A stretch of 64,000 bases of DNA from Phytoseiulus persimilis (Eukaryota; Arthropoda; Arachnida; Mesostigmata; Phytoseiidae). Positions 51,728 to 62,319 of this stretch are shown piece after piece. Numbering within the stretch: the stretch's first letter is position 1; every line of letters starts with the position of its first letter. Made by a program: the position numbers and the translations under genes. The notes beneath the pieces were generated by a model. That model did not search any database. It worked only from the letters and a program-made list of their open reading frames with translations, and was not told where the DNA came from. The DNA lies in assembly GCA_037576195.1 (NCBI GenBank), contig CM075104.1, positions 26,676,211 to 26,740,210 on the forward strand, in the 5' to 3' direction.

Positions 51728-52450
51728 TTTTCTGTAGTTTGGAGGAGGGCCGAGCCATTATGTCTGCTGCAGCGCAGAACAGCAAGATCCCCGCAGTTTT
51801 TTCGATTGCCCAGGCTAACCGGGAGATCTGCCGTGGTAGATTCGATGACGAATATCGCTCGGAATTTCGAGCGCTGCAGAATTAACCTCACCTTCTCCCT
51901 CTTGACGCTCCTAATCTTGCAATATCCCTCGTAACAAGGATGAAAAATGTCTCAGTCCGCATTTCTTGCGTGCTCTCAGCAAAGATCATCGTCATGAGTC
52001 GAATCTGCTAAACATCGCGGCACCGTTGCCGTTTCCCCTCCGCTCGCCATTTGAATTGATTTCCAGTCACTATTCGTGGTGCGTTCCTTGGGATAGCATG
52101 CTCGATATATTGTTCCGAGAAATCAGATGTCTCAGTAGGTCTCATTCGTTTCCATTGGAAGAGTTCCGTCAATGTCTGAATCGAACACTTGCTTCTGAGA
52201 GTCGGAGGCAGTCCTAACGTCCCTTCCTTCCTGCTGCAAGGGATCGAGACTTTTCGTCTGCAGTGGGCCGAGACATATAAACATCATCGTTCGATTCCGA
52301 ATGTACGTTCTGTGCGCGAATTAGATCTCCCTACCGTCGTTCCTTAGCGAGTTCGGCAATGCTCCCGGAGTAGTTCCACGGGTACCTTTGATCAGGCAGC
52401 TTAAGACGGGCGACGCTCACTGGTTGATGTAGAACTGCAGGATCTCTGCA

Positions 52451-52986
52451 ATGAACGCCGACGATGCACTCCGGAATGTGAGTCTTTTCTATTTCTGGTT
52501 CCAGTAGTCTTGAACTGATCTGATGAAGATGGAGAGAGAGACACTGAGCGCGCTCATATTTGTTTCCCTGCTCTGATTCCTGACCGTCAGCTAACATGGA
52601 CAATTACAGCTCCGCGAGATCATGGCGATCTACAACAGGATGTCAGAACAGTGTTTTGCGCATTGCATCAATGACTTGGGTCAGCGGCAACTGTCAGGAA
52701 GCGAGGAGGCTTGTGTGGAAAAATGCGTGAATAAGAACATGAAAGTCAGTAGTCTTCGATTTGTGAAGAGCAACCTTTCCAATCCTAAGAAGTGATGTAT
52801 AAGGCTGTGAGATTCCAGAAGACATCTAATCACCACAGCATGGTTTTGGTGGAGCCTTTCAAATATTGATTCCTCATTCAGGTCAAGATGTACATGAAAT
52901 TTCAACAAGAGTTCATTCAGAAGAGACTCCAGGAACGGGAGGCTTCACACCAAGGAGTCATGCAAGTCAACGACAACGCCCAATGA
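52451..52986 (+). CDS. TIMM10B: Small TIM chaperone of the Tim10B/Tim9b type
   Basis: Small intermembrane-space chaperone that docks carrier-type precursors to the TIM22 translocase. Exons 52451-52477, 52610-52744 and 52882-52986 total 267 nt, giving 88 aa (human TIMM10B 103 aa). The first exon is only nine codons, MNADDALRN, with donor GTGAGT. It joins LREIMAIYNRMSEQCF, matching human LRNLRDFLLVYNRM. The twin CX3C signature is complete: CFAHC, 15 residues, CVEKC. A helical tail follows (VKMYMKFQQEFIQKRLQERE). AATAAA at 53015-53020 gives a very short 3' UTR. Other small TIMs (Tim9, Tim10) are less likely because of the LRN...YNRM start and the missing Tim9/10-specific residues. Confidence 0.9.
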
Positions 52987-55900
52987 GCAATATCATTCTG
53001 TGTAGGCTATATTCAATAAAAATGTCGGCAGCGTTTATGCAGAAGATTTTTGTTCGCTCCCAGTGTCGATGCTGAAATGCCTCATCTATTTCTATCGAAT
53101 ATACGACTCCAAGATCGTTGTAGACGTTCCTGAATCCCCCAAGCGTTGGACTTCACTAGATCGAACTCTTGTGGTGATTTGCGCGAGCCTGTCATGATCA
53201 GTCAATCAGGAGGCGGAAGCTCTACGAAACGGTAGCGTGGCGACCATCGGTAATGCCTGGGTCGCAACCTCACTCTGATGCCCCTCATGGCGGAGATTTT
53301 TTTGAAGTGCGGAAGAGAGATAGACACCATGCTGAACCAATTTGCCGAGTGGCAAGATGAAAACTTATCGCATGAGTGCAGTACCCATACGTGAGCAGTG
53401 CCGTAGACGAACAGAAGCCTCCGGTACTGAACATCATTAATCGAAAGGATCACGACGGAGACCGGTTCCCCGACAATGGTCACTGATGTTCTGTGATGAG
53501 GATTTCTCACTTCGGACTTCGATAACTTTCCGATTCGACCAAATCAACAACGCATCCTAAGACAGAACCGAGAAACTCATAGCGGTATGGCTGCTGGACC
53601 GCGCGCGCAGAGTCGTTAGAGTAATAAATCATGGAGGGTGAGCGAATTGCATGAGCAGTCGAAAAGATGTTGTGCTGATAATCTGCACCAGTGTTTTCGA
53701 ATATTGGCTCACGCCCCAGCAGTTGGCCTTTAGTTGGGCACGGCACAATCAGCGGAGTTTATTGAATTATGTGTACGTTTCGTGAATTGTCTCTGATTCC
53801 CTGGTAATTCCTTTGCCCATTTGATCATTCTGAGTTCCGAAGGCTTGGGGCTCATCTGTGCCATCTGCGAGTCACTTCGACTCAGAAGGATCCGATACCA
53901 AGTCCGCTAGGGGGGATTCCGCTTCCTCAGGGCCTATGGAAGTCTCGGAATGTGAGGTGGCGAATGCCGTCGCCAGAGTCCAGAAGGTCGTTGCGGTGCC
54001 CAAGCCGGGCTGAACGCTGCCCGGGGCGAATCGCCCCTCCACCTCCCTTCGCTACGCTAGTGCTCCGAAATACAACGTTGATGGAAATCAGTCTCGATAT
54101 TCGGCCGCACCGGGCCTAGGGGTCTCGAATAGCACGGGTCCAGGCTCGAGAATCCGGGTCCTAGGCCCGGTCTAAGCATTGCAGCAGATTTCAAACGTGG
54201 TTCGAAAACCGCAAAGAATCGCGCTGGATTGTCTGCGAAGAATCGCAAGATTTGCGGTTGTTCAGGTCCGCAGACCCCCGATTTTTCCAAGGAATTTCGA
54301 GTGAATCCGCCTCGTCGTCCCTTCTCCTCGCTGTCATGAGCTCCGACGAAGCGTGGGACCGTCCGACGCCGCTTGATTCGAACTCGAAATGCCCTCAATC
54401 GGAGGCAAGCCTCCAGCTCAGCGAATCTGAGGCGAGTGTTCGCTCTTTTCATCTAGTCCAGGACCTCTCCTAGAGCGGTGTTGAAAAATTCTACGATCGA
54501 TTCCGCCGACATCGATTCCAGCGTAGCGACACTTCAGATAGCTTCAACTTCCGCCGTGAAACTTCCAAGCGTTCCAAACTGAGCCACCTCTAATCTCATC
54601 TTATCACGCTTTGTGTCGTTCAAATTTTAGTTTGAAATCATCGAGATCCGGCGAGACTACGTTTTTGGCGCTCCCGAAGTCTGTTCAGAAGCTTGACGAT
54701 TATCGTGCGCTGGTTCAGCAGCATCGGGTTGCTCTTCGGAAGAGCTAGAATGATGGAGGCGGCGCTCCAATCTGACCCAGCTCCCTCGAGGAATGAAGTC
54801 AAGAGGAAGGCGGAATTGACCTGTTGGACTCGAAGGTTCGCCCGGATTGGTTGCCCTCCGAACGAGCTGAGATGTTCAATGATTCACGAAAGTGTCCCAC
54901 CGCTTCGTGTCCTTTACCAGTCCAAGCATGGAACGGAGATCTGGATAGCTTCCCGTTGATGGGCCCAGAAGGCTGTCATGACACTCGCATATTGCGTACC
55001 GAATCGATCCTGATCGAAGTTAGCGTAGTTGCGTCCCGAATCAGAGCTATCCGCGGAGTCCGGGTGTAGTGTCACGAAATCCGTAAGCTCGGGATGCCTC
55101 CTGACTAAGGGTCGCGGAAATCCACGGGTCCGTATTCCTTGGACTCGTTGGAGTCGTCGGACTCGCGAGTCTGAGTTCACGAGTCAAGGTGAGGGCGCGA
55201 AATTTCGGATACGGGTTCGAATCCCAAAATCTCTGGCTCTGAGCTAGTGATGACTAGAATCGAACACTGGCCGTGTTTGGGGTCGATCGATTCCCATGCT
55301 CCTCCAGAAGCAGGGCATTCTGTCTCGCTTCGGAATAGACTTTCCCGGCTTCATCCTATCCTGACCTATTCTGGCCCACAAAGCTCTGAGAATCCGGAAT
55401 ACTGTTTGGTATTTCGACCAGATTGTGACCCTGCCTCCTCGAATCGCTTTCGAGCCTGATCCTCCTTTGACGAACGTAATGTAACGGCGCCTCACGAACC
55501 TGCAGGCAGACGGATGGACACTCGAACTCTTGCAGATTGGACGGTGCCTCAAGGATGTATGGCTTATGAGGGTCGCGAAAATCTCAAAGAACCTCAAGAA
55601 TATCTGCACAACGACATGTTTCACGGAAATACCGAGACATGAATCTGGCTTCGCCCTCATCTTGACTCGCGAGTCCGAGTCTGCGACCGATACTCCTGAC
55701 CCCTGGTCTTGATAGCCGCTGCTGAATCCATTGGTTTTCAGTGGATTCACTTTCAACACTTCCAGAAAATGATCAAGATGTAGCGGTTGCGGTAGAGAGG
55801 CATAGAATCGGAAGATCGGGACCCGCCATCTGATGTGGACTCGATGCTTACTTCAGAATGACACCCAATTAGGGGCTCAAAGTCAAAGGAACACAATTCC

Positions 55901-56395
55901 TCGCAACAATGTTCAGACATCTGTCTCTCCCTTGGCGCTTGAGCCTACTCAAGGAATTCCCAAGATGGACCTAAGCATGTCTCGCTCCCCGGGCGGAACG
56001 TTTTGGATGATGTCGTTGCACTCGTTGTGCAGCTGTATCCCAGAAATGCCAAAAAATTCTCCATACAGTCTTCCTCAGTAAAGCACCGGTGTATTCATCG
56101 TTTCTGTCGCATAGTTTTATTGTAAAAAGTTTGCGAGCAAGCCTGTGTACAAATTCTTATAGAATGCTGGACAGGGAGGAGGAGCTCCCCCGGAAGAAGT
56201 CAAGAATGCCCCTTCTCGTTTTTCACGGAGAAAGTCCTGTCAAGATAGTTATTGCCGTATTGGAGACAGCAGAGGTCATGCCCCGAGAGATGCAGCTCTG
56301 AAGTCGATTTGTAACGGAACGTATTGGGGGCTAGTGGAGTAGACTTTTATCTGAGCTGGATCCTGGTTGTCGATTCCTGAAGGAACGGAACTTTG
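52987..56395. other. Gene-poor DNA with possible decayed exons
   Basis: After the TIM10B polyadenylation signal no intact gene is recognised. A minus-strand frame at 53507-53746 ends ARAVQQPYRYEF, which resembles the lead-in of an RR-type cuticle protein, but no chitin-binding core follows. Near 54.10-54.18 kb CCTAGG/GGGTC motifs recur. The rest contains only short overlapping frames. Confidence 0.4.
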
Positions 56396-56396
56396 G

Positions 56397-57160
56397 TTAG
56401 ACGCCATCGCGTCTGTATTCCACATGGTCCCACTCGAGAATCACGGATTTGATACCTTGTTCATTAGTCAATACTTGAGCGCGGAAGCCATTCTCATCAA
56501 CAATATATTTCACGAGTCGCCTGCGCCCATCAGGATCTTCAATGGTGTAAAATCCAGTAACTCGACCAGATCCATCGAACTCTTCATGTCGTGCGAAACG
56601 GCCACCGTCATGGCGGTCGTCGAAGCCGAATTTGTACGGCAACAGAATCGAATGTGGCGTGCTCGATGGGTGCTCCACAAACCCGGTCCATTTGTGATTA
56701 GGTACAAGGTGCGGGAAACTGAAAGCGAAATACGCCACAAAATTACAGCTCATCTTGGCTCAAGAACGTGATTTTTGCGGCGACTTCCGACAGTCCCCAC
56801 GTTTTCACGAATAAACTGAAGGAAACGAACCTTAACTGCTTGGCTTCCCTCGGCGAATGAGACTCCAGTTTCTCCGGCGGACGATCCTCTCTTCTTTCAC
56901 GGAAAAGTTTGCTTTCGTTATCAGCATCATGGCTACCCTCTTGGCTTCGATATCTACTCGACGTTTTCTGCGTTTGAAAAACGGGTGGCGGCTGATCAAT
57001 CAAAGATACAAGTGATACGTTCGGGGAGTCAGGTGGAGGTGGAGGCAGACCTGGCAAGTGCGCTTTGGAAGTCGAAAAATCTGGTGGCGGTGGATCAGAC
57101 GATTTTTGCGTCGTCGACTGCTTCAGATCGAGGGTCGGATCGTCTGACAGCTGCCGTGAA
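56397..57160 (-). CDS. Cuticle protein with RR (chitin-binding) domain, 3' exons
   Basis: Structural exoskeleton protein. The last exon runs from about 56727 to 56397 and holds the Rebers-Riddiford (chitin_bind_4) domain: LPYKFGFDDRHDGGRFARHE, GRVTGFYTIEDPDGRRRLVK, YIVDENGFRAQVLTNEQG, then a short tail ending RRDGV. Its acceptor (TTCGCTTTCAG) joins in phase to a preceding Pro-rich exon, about 57155 to 56833, containing LPGLPPPPPDSPNVS and HSPREAKQL, through a weaker donor AG|GTTCGT. Further 5' exons with the signal peptide were not settled; low-complexity frames at 57.2-58.4 kb are candidates. The domain assignment is firm; the exon boundary at the 5' side is not. Confidence 0.75.
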
Positions 57161-57199
57161 TGTAGACATTAGATGATGCCGTCGAGGTTGTTGTTAGTA

Positions 57200-58330
57200 G
57201 GGCTTGCGAAAGCCCGCATTTATCAGTTTTACGGGTCACCGCAATAGAAAGCCTGCAAATGAGAATGTCTTTGCTTCGGCCTCTATGGAGCTCGCCCCAG
57301 GAGTATTGAGTATCAATAATAGTTTGCGGAGTTCGATGATAATTATCTGAATAGTTATAGTAATGATAGTTAATCCGCCTGCTGTTGCGGTCAAAGCCCG
57401 CGGGATTGAGTCCGCGGTCCTGACGCAGCAATTGCGGCCGCCCGCGGGCTTGCGGTCCTGAAAATGCGGGCTTTTGCAAACCCTAGTTGTTAGTGGTCGC
57501 GCTCCCTTCGTATTGTTAGCTTCCCAGGATCAGCAGTCGTCGTGGGTGGAGGTGTCGCAGCTATAGTGGACGACAATTTTTTTTGCCCCGGTGGGTAAAT
57601 GAGGCGACCGATCATGAGGATCGGAAACTCTCGGCACTCCTTGGTGGGATTCGAAGTAAGCCGGCGCCGGCCCTCGCGGAATAATCGGACAAGCAGCTTC
57701 ATGGCGGAGCTCTCTGAGTCAGGGCTCGTGGTAGTTATTGTCGTAAACCTCGGTGAGTTGATCATTATGTCTCGAGGTCGAGGCAAAGAATTCTGCTGTG
57801 GTCTCAGACGAGCTCCGAACGGTATCCCATCGTTGTAACGAGAACCAGGTTGCTTAGTATTGCTAGCGAGAGGCGAGTTTATCCGTTGATGAGGCAAACG
57901 AAGGCGGGGAGACGGGACGGGGCTAGACCTGGGAGAATGCAGGGTTAGGGTCAGGAATTCCCAAGCGGAGGTTTATTTTGGAATGACAAGCTGGCTTCGA
58001 TGTAAAGAGCGTCCACCTAGAGATGAGTTCGGGCTCGGGGGTTTCGGTGGTAGTCGACTCGATAGCTGATTCCGACGGTCTCTGCTTCCTACGTCTCCTG
58101 CGAGAAGCATTCTCGCTCCAAAAGACATCAGATTAGCGCCATCAGCAGGACTGAAACCCGAAGGAGTGCTTGTAGTGGGGGCTTGTCCTACTTTTGGGAC
58201 TTCTACTTGATGAGTGACTGTTTCGTGTATCAGACGAGCGTTGCGATTCGGCTCTTGTTTCGGCGAAATTGCTGTAGAGATTGATTCGGTCCCCGCTGTT
58301 GTAGAAAACAGGGCCGAAGTTCCGACGGGG
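57200..58330 (-). other. Low-complexity open DNA, possible 5' exons of the cuticle gene
   Basis: Several minus-strand frames rich in Ser, Pro, His, Arg and Thr (for example NPTKECREFPILMIGRLIYP and SSRSPKSRTSPHYKHSFGF). Such composition suits the variable part of a cuticle protein, but all three frames look similar and no signal peptide was identified. Several AT-rich segments (57.31-57.37 kb) look intronic. Confidence 0.3.
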
Positions 58331-58339
58331 CGTAGCCAC

Positions 58340-59240
58340 TGTGTTGTCCCGTGGAGCAGATTCGGTCACACTGAGCAATAAGACAAAACCCTTCCTTGGC
58401 CTGGAAATCGATCACACCAGGGCCAGCCTTCTTCTTCGTGATTCTCACTCGTGATGCCAGCCAGGCGCAAGAGCTCTGAACCGAGTTCATCGTCCTCGAG
58501 TTCAGGATCCTCGATTGTAACATCGCTCTTGGAAGTGTCTATAACTGTCAGATGCAGGGCATGTGCGAAGCACGTTTGGTGGCCAAGCGGTTTTGGGGCG
58601 GCACCCTTAACGAGCAGGCGGCCCACCTTGCGAATTACAGATGCACCGTCTGATTTCGGGGCCCCTGATGTCTTCCTGCGCCAAACCGAAGCTGTAGAGA
58701 GACTTTGTTCTCCGGCTGAACCTCTCAGCCAGCCCTCAGAAGTGTCCCGGAATCACCTTTCGGTATTGCTTCAGTAACACTCCCTATCGCCTCGCAAATA
58801 CCATTGCGGGTGGTGGGCTTGGGTCTTAAGATGGTTCAGATTCAATTCTGATATAAATTGAATCCTCTTTTTACCACATAAGAAAGAAGCTGTAGAGAGA
58901 CTGGAGGAGAACCTCGTGCACATCTTGTCGTCTTCTGCGATAATCAGGGTCAAGCCTACGTAGAGGAACTCAGAGTCGCTGAGGTTGCGCGCCATGTCCT
59001 CGTTTAAGGGCAACAGTCTCGCATAGGCGAAGAGGGCCATCAATACGGGTGATCCGAATGCTCTGCAGGGAACATTCAGAACCGTCATCAGGGAGGCCAC
59101 GATCCGAGCCCTGGTTTCTTCCTTCTTTTTTAGATCACCGTGCCTCTCTCGCCAGGTGACGTGCGAAGTGATCTCTTCCTTTGTTCTGTTGAAGGTCATT
59201 ATGCATTTGCAGTCGTACAATTCGTTCAAAATAATGGGAT
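58340..59240 (-). pseudogene. hAT-type transposase relic interrupted by a SINE
   Basis: On the minus strand, a frame at 58771-59229 (SDSEFLYVGLTLIIAEDDKM) and one at 58366-58690 are parts of one coding region split by the SINE at 58705-58885. The second carries SDGASVIRKVGRLL, then HQTCFAHALHLTVIDT and an acidic stretch DPELEDDELGSELL. This is the pattern of a hAT transposase region around the second catalytic Asp (TDGA...HQLCYAH...L in relatives). The C-terminal dimerisation domain was not found and the frame stops at about 58366, so the copy is a fragment. BED finger and terminal inverted repeats were not located. Confidence 0.65.
58705..58885 (-). mobile_element. tRNA-derived SINE, 5'-truncated copy
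   Basis: 181 bp matching the body of the SINE at 29988-30230 with only seven or eight mismatches by eye, in the same orientation. It is flanked by a perfect 17-bp duplication GAAGCTGTAGAGAGACT at 58688-58704 and 58886-58902. The tRNA-like head is absent; the copy begins (minus strand) at TTTCTTATGTGG, as expected of incomplete reverse transcription. It interrupts the hAT transposase frame. Confidence 0.9.
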
Positions 59241-59299
59241 TGAACTGCTCGTAGACCAGATCTGCAGAACAATCTCATTTGACTGCGAGAAGGGTACAA

Positions 59300-60770
59300 T
59301 GGGCGAGCATTCCTCGAGCACTGCGTGAGCTACAGCTGGCGGCTCAGTCAGGAATCAGGAAAAGCGTCAAAACCTTCTCGTTTGGTCGGGCGACCTGTGC
59401 CGGCGGTTGGCGCCTCAAAAGACATCGGGAACGACTGGGTGTCCTTACTTCTGGTACTCGTTTAGATCACGAACACGCAATCCAAGGGAAAGCAAATAAT
59501 TTAGAGGTCCGTTCGCAGCGATATTTTCAAACTGATTCGTATAGCAGTCTCATCGCGCGACTCACCCTCCATGGCAGGAACGTCGTCTCTCCACAGATCG
59601 TACTTTTTTTCGAAATCTTTCCCGACGGCGCCGAATTTCTGCGACAACTTCTCCGAGCCGATCGTGCTCGAAGAAACCGTTCCGATCGAATTTCGAACTC
59701 AGATTCGGGAACAGTTTGTGTATTGATTTGCTGCAGCCAGTGAGTATGACGCCTCTCTCGAAGTGAGAACGGAATCTGGCAAGATATCTGTTTACAATTC
59801 TGTCCTGCAGACTATTCCAGACCGCTGCTGACTTGAGGTAGAGCCCGGAGGCCCAGGCATCATTCGGTTTGCTCTACATATAGAGATCTTTCGAATGGCA
59901 GTCCGACCCGATCCGATCGGCAGTACGGTGCTAGATGTCTCAGTGGAGGATGTCCAGATCAGCAGAATCAGGGCTAAATCGAAGTGAAATTCCTCAGCAG
60001 GGTCTCTCCTAACAGAAAATCACTCACCAACCAATCGGAACAGGGTAAATGATTTATCGGACTAGCCAGTCCGGAAAATCATTTATCGGACTGGCTGGTC
60101 CGAAAATTCAGATTACGGATCCCTCGGTCCGCGGCGGATTCTGAACTCCAGAAAATGATGTCTACCCTTTAGGGCTTCTGAAGCAGGAGTTTTGAGATTT
60201 GGAGAAGCCGGGCGTCCGGGGGACCTCGGTGACGGAGGCACGATTCTTCCTCGTGGTGGATCCCTTCTAAACAAGACCTCCAGGAGTTTGCTTCAAAGTG
60301 TTGATGGGTACGAAAGTTTACTCGGGCCGAGAAGCCGGATGCACCCACTGCCGAAATTCTCGGGCCTTTGCTTGAGAGCCGTGAACGTTTCAATTGGCAT
60401 CGCCGCTTTTGCGTGCGGTTCGAATTTCCCAGGGTGGTCAAACCGGACATCGCCTCCAGGCGTTGATGCAGGAAGGGATGTTCGCTGCGGCTGACGCGCA
60501 GCTCCCTGATACGCGAACCTACCATTACATGCGATCATATTACGTGTATAAGTATTTGGCAGCATTGTGGAGCTGATGTATTCCAGCAGGACGCCCATAT
60601 TCACTGTTTATGAGCAGAACCTGTCCCAAGTAGATGGAAGGTCTAAGTGGTCGTTCCAAGGGTCGTTCCGGCTTGAAAACGTTCTCCGGTGCTTGGGGAT
60701 CGGCAAGAGTATGGAACTGAGGCAGCTTACCCGTCCGAGTAATCGTTGCGTTGTTCGGCTTGTGACTTAT
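59300..60770. other. Gene-poor DNA between hAT relic and second cuticle-like exon
   Basis: A minus-strand stretch near 59.69-59.57 kb (KLSQKFGAVGKDFEKKYDLW, then donor GAGG|GTGAGT) looks like a coding exon, but no partner exon or family was found. The remainder shows no recognisable feature apart from the duplicated hairpin at 60.05 kb. Confidence 0.4.
60045..60108. repeat. Tandem duplication of a 29-31 bp hairpin unit
   Basis: Two adjacent copies of AAATSATTTATCGGACT-type sequence, each containing a short palindrome (GGACTAGCCAGTCC in the first copy, GGACTGGCTGGTCC in the second). Positions differing between copies fall mainly in the loops. Noncoding. Confidence 0.6.
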
Positions 60771-60773
60771 GAT

Positions 60774-61019
60774 TCAAAGCTCACTGGTGTCCACGCGAGC
60801 CCTGAAGCCGTGTTTGTCTGCTCCGTAGACGACTTTGCGTAACTGTCCATCGTGGCCTCGGAGGTGATATTCACCTTCGACCTGCACGTGATATCCATGG
60901 ATTGCAGTGAAAGTCTCACACGAGCAGGAACTGTCGTCTTCCCATGCGGACAGGTGAAAATGGACACCGAAATGTAACCAGTGGGTCACGAGGAAGTATT
61001 TCACAAGCGCAAACAACAT
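60774..61019 (-). CDS. Cuticle-protein-like exon (RR domain C-terminal half)
   Basis: The minus strand reads VQVEGEYHLRGHDGQLRKVV and then YGADKHGFRARVDTSE, the second half of a chitin_bind_4 (RR) domain (G-x-Y-x-x-x-x-x-D-G-x-x-R-x-V-x-Y-x-A-D-x-x-G-F-R-A). A donor (ACCA|GTGAGC) lies at about 60785, so the TGA just beyond it is probably intronic and the gene continues left. The upstream part (HFGVHFHLSAWEDDSS) is less conserved and its acceptor is uncertain. It may be a second cuticle gene or a decayed copy, 4 kb from the first. Confidence 0.5.
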   Translation of the reverse strand: MLFALVKYFLVTHWLHFGVHFHLSAWEDDSSCSCETFTAIHGYHVQVEGEYHLRGHDGQLRKVVYGADKHGFRARVDTSEL

Positions 61020-61847
61020 CAGTTTCGAATCATTCTAATCCAAAGCTGTGAAACAAAAGCAACCGACCTTTCCAGTGCTATCTCCCCTCTGCTTATGACC
61101 GTGGAGACCGCTGCTGAACTTGAACTCATAGGGATGATCCACGTCTACGGTGTCGGGGAGAAGCTAGCGACTCTGGTTAAAATATGAATCATAGGCCAGG
61201 TTAACAGGGGGGGATTTTGTCCCAAGTTTTAGGGAAACGAGAACACCTCAAGCAAGCGAGAAACACGGGATTGTGTTCGAGAACGAGATTAGTTTTCAGG
61301 AACGTTGTTTTGGAAATATAAGTTTTCGTTGATTCTCCATTCCGTGAGATTGGGAGAAAACTCGACTGACACTCACATCGCCCAGCCTCTTGCTGACCGG
61401 TTGAAAATCAGCGGAGAGGAGCACGATTGGGTGCTGTACAGGATTGTTCTTAGGATGATGGGTCTGGATTTGAGGAACGGATGGTTGGAAAGGCCTTCCT
61501 TGTTGAACAATCATCAAATCGCTTCCACGCGGCTTTTGAGTTTCCGGCTTGGCTTGTGGAAAGGGATGAATATCGCATCAAACTCGGGGATTCGCCCGGA
61601 CGTAGAACCATCCCCCACGCAGAATCGGTGAACGAGTGGCTTGGAAGTGGTTTGTGCAGCCCCTGGCTCAATGAGCTGCGGCGGCAGCAGCCCCGATACA
61701 GAACCTAGTAGCGGTTCTGTTGCGGAAGCCTTGCGACTTCCGCATCAAAGGCCTCCTGCAGGCCTTGCATGCGCAACTCGGCCTATTCTCGCTCGGCTCT
61801 GTCCAGCCGAGCGAGAATCCCGTCGAGTTTCATGGCGCCCGAGCGTT

Positions 61848-62150
61848 TCCTTCCCGGAGCTCCGTCGTACGTTCCCGGAGCTCCGTCGTACGTTCCCGGA
61901 GCTCCGTCGTACGTTCCCGGAGCTCCGTCGTACGTTCCCGGAGCTCCGTCGTACGTCCCCGGAGCTCCGTCGTACGTCCCCGGAGCTCCGTCATACGTTC
62001 CCGGAGCTCCGTCATACGTTCCCGGAGCTCCGTCATACGTTCCCGGAGCTCCGTCGTACGTTCCCGGAGCTCCGTCGTACGTTCCCGGAGCTTTGTCGTA
62101 CGTTCCCGAAGCTCCGTCATACGTTCCCGGAGCTCCGCCTGCCGCGGAGC
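61848..62150. repeat. 21-bp tandem repeat, about 14 units
   Basis: Consensus unit GTTCCCGGAGCTCCGTCGTAC. Each unit contains the perfect 10-bp palindrome CGGAGCTCCG. Because 21 is a multiple of three and the unit lacks stops in several frames, at least four frames stay open (heptads PELRRTF, VPGAPSY and RSSVVRS on plus, TELRERT on minus). Variant units (GTCCCC, GTCAT) cluster, which indicates local expansion. The minus-strand TELRERT heptads are followed, in another frame, by KLDGILARLDRAERE, so a decayed coiled-coil gene is possible. I would not call a gene here. Confidence 0.85.
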
Positions 62151-62319
62151 GCGGGTTTCTCGGAGCTCGGCCCCGAGCTCCGTGTTCCCGAGCTCTTCTG
62201 CGGCCAGAGCTCCCTCAGGATCGGCGACCGTCCCCTGTAACAGAGGAATGGGTTCACTCTCCGCAGGAACTTTGGTGGCCAGCTGCTGAACATTCCATTA
62301 TTCAGCATGTCTCATGAGT

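Noticed and set aside
53202-53746. Possible third cuticle gene (PYRYEF lead-in)
   Set aside because: No chitin-binding core follows in any frame within a reasonable intron distance.
55195-55230. GGTTCGAATCCC, a tRNA T-loop-like sequence
   Set aside because: No A box, anticodon stem or acceptor stem can be built around it, so it is not a tRNA gene.
59560-59705. Exon-like minus-strand frame with donor GAGG|GTGAGT
   Set aside because: Looks coding but has a stop immediately upstream, no convincing acceptor and no partner exon; possibly part of the hAT relic.
61641-62317. Three overlapping plus-strand frames of 180-200 codons
   Set aside because: They are by-products of the 21-bp stop-free tandem repeat; being open in several frames argues against any one being a real gene.
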